From NCBI GenBank assembly GCA_021413595.1, contig JAIOQD010000031.1, forward strand, positions 1-7,630: 7,630 nt of DNA, in the 5' to 3' direction. A model generated the notes under the pieces. The model was not told where the DNA came from, made no database searches, and saw only the letters and a program-made list of their open reading frames with translations. The stretch comes from Bacteroidota bacterium. Its GTDB lineage: Bacteria > Bacteroidota > Bacteroidia > 2-12-FULL-35-15. Positions 1 through 5,866 of this stretch are shown here, piece by piece (within the stretch, counting starts at the first letter, position 1; the number at the start of each line of letters is the position of its first letter). A program made the position numbers and the translations under genes.

Positions 1-38
1 TGCTGAACGGGAGGGAAACTCCTCTTTCAAATGCCGGC

Positions 39-914
39 TTAACTTTTATTATCAGTTGTAACAACTAAAAACTTAGAGATGCTCCAGAATTCTTCAGCAT
101 CAAGAATTTCAAGTTTTACAATTGAACTCGCTCCTTCAACAAATTTATATGAATTTGCTGGGTGGGATGTAACAAGACTCACTTTCCTTCCTTTAACAGG
201 AATGTTTTTTATTTTTGTAATATCAATTTTTGCAAAACAATTAGGGCAAATAGTCTCATTTAATTCAATTACTCTCCCTAATCCAATAAAACCGCCTTCA
301 CTTGTAATTACTCCTTTACTTTTCAGCTCCTTTGTGGTTCCAACAATAAAATAAGCTGTGTTCAGTTTTTCTGTTTTTTGGTCCGAAACTTCTTTTTCTT
401 CATTATATTTCGTTTTAAGATTTGCAAAATCAACATTAAGCCCTTCGAGTTTGGTTTTTAAATCTGTAATTTCAGATTCCTTTTCAATAAGTTGATTTGT
501 AAGATTGGTAACAGCCAGTTCGAGAGCATCTACTTTTAAATTAGATGATTTTAACTTTTTAGTCAGGTTTGCGACTTTTTGTTTGTTCTTCCCTAAGAGG
601 TCATATATCAATTGTATATCGCTGTTAATTTGATCCTTATTGGATTTTTTAAATTCAACACCATCGGAACTTGTTGAAATAATTTTTTCTTTGGATTTTA
701 TTTGATTTAAATTTTCCTGGATCTCATTAAATGATGTAATAAATTCATTCATAGCCGATTCTTTATCGATTATAAGAGAATCCCTTTCTTTTAGTTCAAG
801 ATTCATGCTCACGTTTACATGTGCCAGACTATCGGCCAAAGCAATTTGTTTTTTTTCTTCGCTATTACATGCAAATAAAGCGGTAATGCCCAATAATATT
901 AAATATTTTTTCAT
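39..914 (-). CDS. Coiled-coil lipoprotein of a Bacteroidota-wide family (Cbp1-like adhesin family name uncertain)
   Basis: The 291-residue product begins with a lipoprotein signal peptide, MKKYLILLGITALFAC. The lipobox is LFAC with the lipidated cysteine at residue 16, so the protein should be anchored in the outer or inner membrane. Residues about 45-185 are rich in charged heptads (repeated L/I with K/E) and predict a long coiled coil. From about 187 to 291 a compact globular C-terminal domain follows, with signatures AYFIVGTTKEL, GVITSEGGFIGLG, VTSHP and AEEFWSISKFLVV. From memory this signal peptide, coiled coil and tail layout matches a common Bacteroidota family that databases sometimes name Cbp1 family collagen-binding adhesin; collagen binding is not shown by the sequence. 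A CPNC pair at residues 223-226 sits inside the C-terminal domain. The ATG start is fixed by the signal peptide, and a promoter lies about 30 bp upstream. The gene stands alone. Confidence 0.9.
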   Translation of the reverse strand: MKKYLILLGITALFACNSEEKKQIALADSLAHVNVSMNLELKERDSLIIDKESAMNEFITSFNEIQENLNQIKSKEKIISTSSDGVEFKKSNKDQINSDIQLIYDLLGKNKQKVANLTKKLKSSNLKVDALELAVTNLTNQLIEKESEITDLKTKLEGLNVDFANLKTKYNEEKEVSDQKTEKLNTAYFIVGTTKELKSKGVITSEGGFIGLGRVIELNETICPNCFAKIDITKIKNIPVKGRKVSLVTSHPANSYKFVEGASSIVKLEILDAEEFWSISKFLVVTTDNKS

Positions 915-943
915 AATAGATTTTTTTTAAAATGATTTGAATG

Positions 944-972
944 CAAAGATAGACTTGTTTGACCCACATAAA
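944..972 (-). promoter_or_regulatory. Promoter of the coiled-coil lipoprotein gene
   Basis: On the minus strand TATCTTTG (944-951) is an exact match to the Bacteroidota -7 box TAnnTTTG. A weaker -33-like TTTA (969-972) lies 17 bases upstream of it. Transcription would start near 937, giving a leader of about 20-25 bases before the ATG at 914. No Shine-Dalgarno sequence is evident, which is usual in this phylum. Confidence 0.55.
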
Positions 973-998
973 TGTTATATAATCTATTTAATTTAATC

Positions 999-1032
999 AG
1001 AGCCTGTTTAGAGCCTTTTTAGAGCCTTTTTT
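999..1032. repeat. Three-copy 11-bp tandem repeat
   Basis: Three direct copies of an 11-bp unit lie head to tail: AGAGCCTGTTT (999-1009), AGAGCCTTTTT (1010-1020) and AGAGCCTTTTT (1021-1031), followed by one more T. Copies 2 and 3 are identical and copy 1 differs at one base. It lies upstream of the lipoprotein promoter and overlaps no gene. Unit length and identity fit replication slippage; no function can be read from it. Confidence 0.8.
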
Positions 1033-1204
1033 AATTTCAGTTAAAAAATGTTTTATAAAACCTCTAAGCACATAGAAACATAGAATAAGTCCAAATTCAT
1101 TTTCTTATTTATAGCTCATATTGTTACGGAATAGAACTCCTAATTTGATGGTAAACCGCGCTAAAAAAAATATTTTGAGCTTAAAAACTCTCTTTCAAGG
1201 AAAA

Positions 1205-1310
1205 TGCCGCGTTAGGGATTGCAGCGTAAATCCTTCCCTCCCGCTTTTTAGCGGAGGGAAGATTGAAGCGTAAAGCCCGCCAATTCTTTTTCAAGAATTG
1301 AACGCCCAAA
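1205..1310 (+). ncRNA. Candidate structured RNA / dispersed Bacteroidota repeat element (possibly Flavo-1-like)
   Basis: Three helices nest in about 100 bases. The closing helix pairs GCGTT (1209-1213) with AACGC (1301-1305). Hairpin A pairs CTTCCCTCCCGCT (1233-1245) with AGCGGAGGGAAG (1250-1261) around a TTTT loop, with one bulged C. Hairpin B pairs CAATTCTT (1281-1288) with AAGAATTG (1293-1300) around TTTC and abuts the closing helix. A direct repeat, GATTGCAGCGTAAA (1217-1230) and GATTGAAGCGTAAA (1261-1274), differing at one base, brackets hairpin A in the junction. This resembles, from memory, an intergenic element that recurs in Bacteroidota genomes with boxes like GATTGAAGCGGA and AGCCCG around variable hairpins, and perhaps the Rfam Flavo-1 motif; that identification is unverified. 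The strand is chosen from the T-rich run following an A/T hairpin at 1314-1345. The alternative is a bidirectional terminator or REP-like DNA element downstream of the minus-strand hydrolase gene. Confidence 0.5.
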
Positions 1311-1313
1311 AGA

Positions 1314-1345
1314 AATTTTTCAGAAAAATTATTTTTATTTTATTG
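1314..1345 (+). terminator. Weak A/T hairpin with T-rich tail after the structured element
   Basis: AATTTTT (1314-1320) pairs with AAAAATT (1324-1330) around a CAG loop, followed on the plus strand by ATTTTTATTTTATT. It would end a plus-strand transcript carrying the structured element. The stem has no G:C pairs, so it would be weak, and no plus-strand gene precedes it. Confidence 0.25.
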
Positions 1346-1402
1346 ATTGGACTCAGGATAGAAATAACATAGATGAACAATCAAATCAATATACTCAATA
1401 AT

Positions 1403-3634
1403 TTATTCCACTACTACCCTTTTTGTGTAACGATAATTATTGTTATTACCCACCATCAGGTAAATACCCGGTTTCAGTATTTCTGGAAATGATAAAGAAA
1501 AATTACCTGCTTCAACAGTCACTGCTTTTTCTAAAACAGACCGGCCTAAAACATCATAAACAGCAATACTCAGGAATCTGATATCCGAATCCTTGGCAAA
1601 CTTTCCATATAAAATACTGCCATCAAAAGGATTGGGGTAAATATCAAACACAGAAGCTTTATCATCTATTTCAGAAGAAGATGTGGATAAATTGGGGCCT
1701 GTAATACAAATATCAAAGGTGGTGCTGGCAGGTCCGATAGAACCAAAATCGTAAGTACGTATATAGTAGGTAGTTCCGATGGTTAAACCTGTTGTGGTAA
1801 TGGATTCTCCTATTCCCGGACCTCCATTATCGGCACATTCAATTTCTCCGGAAGTACAGGAAGTATAAACACTAAGCACAGGGTCGAAATCAGTGGAAGG
1901 GTCCAATGTTATTACATGTGATGCCGATGTAGCTATGAATTTATACCATACATCCTGTAAAGCAGGACTGGCAAAGGGATCACAACTTGGTGCCGCTACA
2001 CCACTTGCGGTAGCGTAGGCCATATCGCCCGGAGTATTCACACAGGTAGTATTAGGAGTAAGGAGCAGAGCTGCTGAACAATTGTCGTTGGTTGGGCTTA
2101 TCACGTTTATGTTAATATATTCAGCGGTACTTTCATTGTTTATCTTATCGCAACTTGTTATAGCGTATGCAACACCCGGATAATTAGTAATGGTGATGGT
2201 ATCTATATAGGTAATAATTGGATCGGGTGAAATAAATAATATCTGTTTGGCATTGGTAATATCCACAGGACTACCATCAGTGCTTCGGTATATTACAAAG
2301 TATTGAGCAGTATCGCCATCGGTTGCAGCAAGGGGCATCTGCCAGTTCAGGGTAACTGTTGTAGGTGTTGTAGCATACGTAACAGCAACCGGAGGCAATG
2401 GGTTTATAGCATCAATCCAAGGCATAGTGGGTATTAAACATTTGTATTTATTGAAAGAAGTAGTTAAAGAATCTGACAAACTTTTTAGGTTGTTTTTAAT
2501 GGAAGAAGCATTGTAATAAACATTTCCCTGTGCCTTGAAATTTATCAAACGGGTGCTGTTGATCTGATCTAAAATATTATTGATGGCCCAATTGCCACCA
2601 CTTGGATTTAACTGGTAAGAAGCCATTCCGGCATAACAATGTCTTCCATGGTTATTTGCCTGTGTACCCCACCAATCCACCAACGTGTTAAAATTCTGGT
2701 TAGTACCTATTTTCCAGTATAGTTGCGGGGCCACATAATCAAGACTTTGAGCGGTAAGCCATGCAATGGGATCACAATAAATTTCGCTGTAAGACGATAA
2801 ACCGATGATTCCCGAAGGAACACCATTTTTCCATATTCCAAAAGGACCCACACCAAACTTCACCCACGATCGTATGGATTTTATACTGTCGTTTACCATT
2901 TTCACCAACAGGTTCACATTATCTCTGCGCCAATCGTTTTTATTGGTAAAACCTCTTGGATAGTTGCTATATGCCGCTGCATCGTCAAAGGTGGTACCAT
3001 TTGCAGGGTAAGGATAAAAATAATCATCGAAATGGATGCCATCCACACTGTAACGGGTTACAATATCGGAAACGATCATGGTCACATAATCACGTACCTG
3101 TGGTAATCCCGGATTTAGTAATTGTAACGAATTATAGGTAACACACCAGGAAGGGTGCAAAACAGACACGTGGTTGCTTGCAATACTGCTGCTGCTGATA
3201 CTCACCACAGCCCTGTATGGATTCAACCAGGCGTGAAATTCCATGCCTCGTTTATGCGCTTCATCGATCATAAAAACCAAAGGATCGAAACCTCCTGCAG
3301 GTGCCACTCCTTGTGTTCCAGAAAGCCATTGAGACCAAGGTTCATAAGGACTATTGTAAAAAGCATCACAAGATGGGCGCACCTGAACAAAAACTGCATT
3401 TATTCCTGATTTTTGAAGCTTATTAATGAGTGTGATAAATCCACTTTTGAGGGTGGTTACCGATTGTCCGGTACTGGTTGGATAATCGATATTAGAAACT
3501 GTTGCGATCCAGGCACATCTCAATTCTCTTTTTGGATAGAGTATTTGTCGGCTTCCATTATCCTGAAATGCAGCTTCCTCACTTATAGTATCCATCTTTT
3601 CTATTGAAAATGGAGCAGTCTGGTCAAATGGCAT
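1403..3634 (-). CDS. GHL10-type glycoside-hydrolase-like protein with FN3, beta-rich domain and T9SS sorting domain; no signal peptide seen
   Basis: Numbered from the ATG at 3634 (743 residues). Residues 34-400 form a GHL10/DUF187-type (beta/alpha)8 domain, with PKRELRCAWIATV near the start, VFVQVRPSCDAFY, GMEFHAWLNPYR (130-141) and the hallmark VDGIHFDDYFYPYP (197-210), whose acidic residues are likely catalytic. The substrate is unknown. Residues about 414-510 look like fibronectin type III. Residues about 516-646 are a cysteine-containing beta domain with DVWYKF, common in secreted Bacteroidota proteins. Residues 663-743 are a T9SS type A sorting domain (DIYPNPF, VYDVLGR, LKPGIYLM, KRVVVE). 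Such proteins need a Sec signal peptide, yet none is encoded: the frame can be extended only to a TTG at 3670 (12 more polar residues) before an in-frame stop, and no other frame just upstream offers one. The usual family motif RGAWIATV reads RCAWIATV here. The body is intact, so function is plausible, but export may be lost. Confidence 0.88.
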   Translation of the reverse strand: MPFDQTAPFSIEKMDTISEEAAFQDNGSRQILYPKRELRCAWIATVSNIDYPTSTGQSVTTLKSGFITLINKLQKSGINAVFVQVRPSCDAFYNSPYEPWSQWLSGTQGVAPAGGFDPLVFMIDEAHKRGMEFHAWLNPYRAVVSISSSSIASNHVSVLHPSWCVTYNSLQLLNPGLPQVRDYVTMIVSDIVTRYSVDGIHFDDYFYPYPANGTTFDDAAAYSNYPRGFTNKNDWRRDNVNLLVKMVNDSIKSIRSWVKFGVGPFGIWKNGVPSGIIGLSSYSEIYCDPIAWLTAQSLDYVAPQLYWKIGTNQNFNTLVDWWGTQANNHGRHCYAGMASYQLNPSGGNWAINNILDQINSTRLINFKAQGNVYYNASSIKNNLKSLSDSLTTSFNKYKCLIPTMPWIDAINPLPPVAVTYATTPTTVTLNWQMPLAATDGDTAQYFVIYRSTDGSPVDITNAKQILFISPDPIITYIDTITITNYPGVAYAITSCDKINNESTAEYININVISPTNDNCSAALLLTPNTTCVNTPGDMAYATASGVAAPSCDPFASPALQDVWYKFIATSASHVITLDPSTDFDPVLSVYTSCTSGEIECADNGGPGIGESITTTGLTIGTTYYIRTYDFGSIGPASTTFDICITGPNLSTSSSEIDDKASVFDIYPNPFDGSILYGKFAKDSDIRFLSIAVYDVLGRSVLEKAVTVEAGNFSLSFPEILKPGIYLMVGNNNNYRYTKRVVVE

Positions 3635-3685
3635 GTTAAAATCATACTGCTGCTGTGAAATTCGTGGCAAATATTACTAATTTCA

Positions 3686-3693
3686 CAAATCTA
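3686..3693 (-). promoter_or_regulatory. -7 box upstream of the GHL10-like gene
   Basis: TAGATTTG on the minus strand exactly matches TAnnTTTG. No good TTTG -33 box is seen at 17-23 bases upstream. Transcription would begin near 3679, leaving only about 8 bases before the TTG at 3670 but about 45 before the ATG at 3634, which favours the ATG. Confidence 0.4.
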
Positions 3694-4004
3694 CTATTTT
3701 ACAATTACTTTATTTGTAAAAAAAATCTCTTTTGTTACCCTTAACCAATATTGCTAACCCTTCAACCTTTTTAGTGTATTCAGTCCCGACACCCCAAACT
3801 TACAATATTGTTTAATTCAAAACAAATTTAATGTTTTACTCAAAGACAATCAAGAAAATAAATGCTGAACAAACCTATTTTCGACTAAGTGTAGAAGTAC
3901 GGTGATGGCAGAAATGCAGGTGTTGCTGGCATCCTAAAGAGTTTTTGCGATGAAGGATCTTGTTCTTTTGAATGGAATAAGGGAACGCTTAAACTATATA
4001 AATT
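3694..4004. other. Intergenic stretch with no supportable gene
   Basis: This 311-bp AT-rich stretch lies between the terminator of the small secreted-protein gene and the promoter of the GHL10-like gene. A 42-codon open stretch on the plus strand (3895-4026 with stop) has no ATG/GTG/TTG start after its upstream stops and resembles no family I know. The stretch from about 3890 to 3990 is more balanced in base composition than its surroundings, so a gene remnant is possible but unproven. I see no repeats or RNA gene. Confidence 0.5.
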
Positions 4005-4052
4005 AAACGAGCTCAACAAGACCTAGCGTGGATGGTCTTATTGAGCTTGTTT
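4005..4052 (-). terminator. Strong terminator hairpin of the small secreted-protein gene
   Basis: A 19-bp stem pairs 4005-4023 (AAACGAGCTCAACAAGACC) with 4034-4052 (GGTCTTATTGAGCTTGTTT) around a 10-base loop, with two non-Watson-Crick positions, one of which can be a wobble pair. On the minus strand it starts 24 bases after the stop codon at 4077 and is followed by TTTAATTTATAT, a U-rich though interrupted tail. The stem could also act on the plus strand, but no plus-strand gene lies upstream. Confidence 0.65.
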
Positions 4053-4076
4053 GGAACTCTTGGTATGTAAAAATTT

Positions 4077-4541
4077 CTATTTTTTCTTTTTACCTTCTTT
4101 TTCTTGTCCAATAAAATCATAACGTTTCTTTTCAATGCCACCTTTAAGCATGATAAAAGATCCTTCAATTTCGTAATCAGTTATGGTTGCATCCCATTTG
4201 TAGGATGTTTTTTCTTCTGTATAATCAGAAGTGAAACTTAATTTATGCACATCAGCTTCATCTTCGGTATAGGTGGTATCCAATGTAACCTTATAAGGCA
4301 TGGATGGAGCTGTAAGTTTTTCTTCCATCAGATCACATTGAACTTGACCTCCTTTTAATATTATTAAACTTGGAAGCGGTTTAGCAGTCCCTGTTTTTTT
4401 AACTTCTGTAAACTTTACATCATATTTTTTACCTTCTAAAAATTTATTTTTCTCCGGTTTTGCTTTTTGTGCAAAGCTACTTGAAACCAATAATAAACAA
4501 ACCCCTAAAACTCCTGTTCTTAATGCGATGGTGCTGATCAT
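4077..4541 (-). CDS. Small secreted protein of unknown function
   Basis: The 154-residue product starts with a Sec signal peptide: basic R8, hydrophobic core VLGVCLLLVSSS, and a likely signal peptidase I cut after SFA (residue 24) leaving Q25. There is no lipobox at the cut site. The mature part is about 130 residues, strongly charged, with alternating hydrophobic patterns (YDVKFTEV, SLIILKGGQVQCDL, GSFIMLKGGIEKKRYDFIG) that suggest a small beta-sheet or barrel-like fold. The LKGG motif occurs twice, at about residues 62-65 and 132-135, hinting at an internal duplication or matched strands. It ends in a lysine tail, KKKK. I do not recognise a named family; a periplasmic or secreted beta protein is the most that can be said. 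It has its own promoter and terminator and is transcribed divergently from the acyltransferase gene, only 64 bp away. Confidence 0.8.
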   Translation of the reverse strand: MISTIALRTGVLGVCLLLVSSSFAQKAKPEKNKFLEGKKYDVKFTEVKKTGTAKPLPSLIILKGGQVQCDLMEEKLTAPSMPYKVTLDTTYTEDEADVHKLSFTSDYTEEKTSYKWDATITDYEIEGSFIMLKGGIEKKRYDFIGQEKEGKKKK

Positions 4542-4570
4542 ATTTTTTATTTTAAATTAAAAAATTAAGG

Positions 4571-4601
4571 TAAAATTAGTTCTGAACCCGATCGATACAA
4601 T
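4571..4601 (-). promoter_or_regulatory. Promoter of the small secreted-protein gene
   Basis: On the minus strand ATTG (4598-4601), 19 bases, then TAATTTTA (4571-4578) matches the Bacteroidota pattern TTTG-N19-TAnnTTTG with one mismatch in each box. It lies about 30 bases before the ATG at 4541. Its -33 box reaches to within 5 bases of the putative GTG start of the divergent acyltransferase gene. Confidence 0.45.
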
Positions 4602-4605
4602 TAAT

Positions 4606-5406
4606 GTGCCTCAAATCAAAATTCTTAGATTTTATTACCTGTTGGGTTATCGAAAAAAAGTGGTTTTACAAAATATCCGTAATTCGTTTCCTGATAAAAC
4701 GGAAAAAGAACATATTGAAATTTGCAGAAAATTTTACAAGCATTTCTGCGATCTTGTTGTGGAAAGTCTTAAAACTTTTACTATTTCAGAGAAAGAAGTG
4801 CTAAAGCGAGTAATTTGTATTAACCCTGAGCTGATCGATAATTATTTTAACCAAAAGAGAAGCGTTATCATTGCAGGAGGACATTATAATAATTGGGAGA
4901 TATTTGCAGTGGCTGTTGATGCCCTTATTAAACACAAAACGGTGGGTATTTACAAACCACTCAGTAATAAGTACTTTGATGAAAAAATGAGAGCTACGCG
5001 GGGTAAATACGGACTTAAAATGATATCTACAAAAGATGTAAAAACTTTTTTTGATCAGCATATCAATGAGCTCACAGCCACCATATTTGGCACCGACCAA
5101 TCACCTTCTAATCCTAATAATGCGTATTGGATGAAATTTTTGAATCAAGATACCGGAGTACTTTTTGGGGCAGAAAAATTTGCCAAGGAATACAATTATC
5201 CTGTTGTGTATGGTAGGTTAAACAAATTAAAACGCGGGCATTACAGCCTTGATTTTACTGATGTTACAGATACACCAAAAGAGACCGCTTATGGCGAGAT
5301 CACTGAAAAAATCACTCTTTTATTAGAAAAAGATATTCAAGCAATTCCTCAATATTGGTTATGGACCCACCGTAGATGGAAACATAAAAGACCGGAAGGA
5401 AAATAA
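4606..5406 (+). CDS. LpxL/HtrB-type lysophospholipid (lipid A) acyltransferase, N-terminally short
   Basis: The product belongs to the bacterial lipid A biosynthesis acyltransferase family, which transfers acyl chains onto lipid A precursors or related lipids at the inner membrane. Seen: GYRKKVVLQNIRNSFP (14-29), the catalytic HX4E motif in GGHYNNWE (H93, E98), DQSPSNP (164-170), AYWMKFLNQDTGVLFG, and the C-terminal WLWTHRRWKHKRP. These closely fit Bacteroidota members, which are usually about 290-300 residues. Here only 266 codons are available and the roughly 30-residue N-terminal membrane anchor is missing. The frame runs back to a stop at 4558-4560 without any ATG; the GTG at 4606 is the best start, and the first in-frame ATG is codon 128. 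An ATG at 4604 overlaps this GTG in the wrong frame. No plus-strand promoter box is seen. Catalytic residues are intact, so it may be active as a soluble or peripheral form, or be a 5'-truncated gene. Confidence 0.85.
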   Translation: MPQIKILRFYYLLGYRKKVVLQNIRNSFPDKTEKEHIEICRKFYKHFCDLVVESLKTFTISEKEVLKRVICINPELIDNYFNQKRSVIIAGGHYNNWEIFAVAVDALIKHKTVGIYKPLSNKYFDEKMRATRGKYGLKMISTKDVKTFFDQHINELTATIFGTDQSPSNPNNAYWMKFLNQDTGVLFGAEKFAKEYNYPVVYGRLNKLKRGHYSLDFTDVTDTPKETAYGEITEKITLLLEKDIQAIPQYWLWTHRRWKHKRPEGK

Positions 5407-5431
5407 ATCATATAAAAATGTGGAATGTATG

Positions 5432-5464
5432 GTTAGGTATAAAAATTGAGTAAAAATATCTAAC
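5432..5464 (+). other. Small hairpin between acyltransferase and cytochrome genes
   Basis: GTTAGGTAT (5432-5440) can pair with ATATCTAAC (5456-5464), 9 bp with one G:U pair around a 15-base A-rich loop. There is no T-run after it, so it is not a classic terminator. It lies 19 bases before the cytochrome ATG and might protect an RNA end or be chance in AT-rich DNA. Confidence 0.2.
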
Positions 5465-5482
5465 GAGCAAACCCATAATTGT

Positions 5483-5866
5483 ATGAAAAAGTTAATAGTG
5501 ATCTTTGTAGCCATATCGATCATAGCAGCCTGCAAAGCTTCAAAAAAAACCGCTTTAGATAATACGGATCAAAAGGCATTGAGTTGTCCGGACAAAGAAT
5601 TAACATTCAATAATGATATTAAACAAATTTTTGAAAAAAATTGTACCAAATGTCATAATAAAAATGAAAGAGCAGGATATAATTTCCATAAAGTTGAGTT
5701 TGTAAAAAAAGCAGCCAAATCGGGCAAATTATTAGGAGCAATCAAACACATGAAAGAATATGAGCCCATGCCGAGATATGCTCCATTTCTTAAACGTGCA
5801 GCCAAACTTGACCAGGAATATATTAGTAAAATTGAGTGTTGGATCAAAAGTGGAATGAAAGAATAA
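5483..5866 (+). CDS. Mono-heme c-type cytochrome lipoprotein
   Basis: This 127-residue protein starts with a lipoprotein signal (MKKLIVIFVAISIIAAC, lipobox IAAC, lipidated cysteine 17), so heme is attached on the periplasmic side and the protein is membrane-tethered. The heme-binding motif CTKCH is at residues 54-58, preceded by NNDIKQIFEKN, typical of small Bacteroidota cytochromes. M96 in EPMPRYAP is the likely distal axial ligand. The C-terminal EYISKIECWIKSGM matches the closing helix of this cytochrome class. Extra cysteines C35 and C118 could form a disulfide. Its role is presumably electron transfer, with partner unknown. It lies 76 bp after the acyltransferase gene on the same strand, and its TAA stop shares one base with the ATG of rarA, so the two are probably cotranscribed. 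I see no clear promoter box just upstream. Confidence 0.9.
   Translation: MKKLIVIFVAISIIAACKASKKTALDNTDQKALSCPDKELTFNNDIKQIFEKNCTKCHNKNERAGYNFHKVEFVKKAAKSGKLLGAIKHMKEYEPMPRYAPFLKRAAKLDQEYISKIECWIKSGMKE

Noticed and set aside
1..38. Terminator for the coiled-coil lipoprotein gene at the left edge
   Set aside because: Only a 4-bp GGAG/CTCC stem can be drawn and the sequence is cut by the window edge.
79..354. Plus-strand open frame of 91 codons
   Set aside because: It lies wholly inside the coiled-coil lipoprotein gene on the opposite strand and shows no family signature.
1069..1083. ACATAG-AA-ACATAG short direct repeat
   Set aside because: Two 6-base copies are too short to separate from chance in AT-rich DNA, although similar strings recur in Bacteroidota intergenic regions.
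2956..3607. Three plus-strand open frames inside the GHL10-like gene
   Set aside because: They are antisense shadows of a gene with clear domain motifs; their products are compositionally odd and have no recognisable motif.
3895..4026. Open 42-codon plus-strand stretch (YGDGRNAGVAGILKSF...) as a gene remnant
   Set aside because: It has no start codon after the upstream stops and no family I recognise, and its end falls in the loop of the terminator hairpin.
4604..4804. Open frame from the ATG at 4604
   Set aside because: It overlaps the acyltransferase in another frame; the conserved family sequence is read from the frame of the GTG at 4606 already at GYRKKVV.
4801..5100. Minus-strand open frame inside the acyltransferase
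   Set aside because: Antisense to conserved family motifs including the HX4E region.
5836..5865. Upstream TTG start for rarA
   Set aside because: It adds ten residues that do not fit the family and lies within the cytochrome gene; the ATG at 5866 gives the expected N-terminus.
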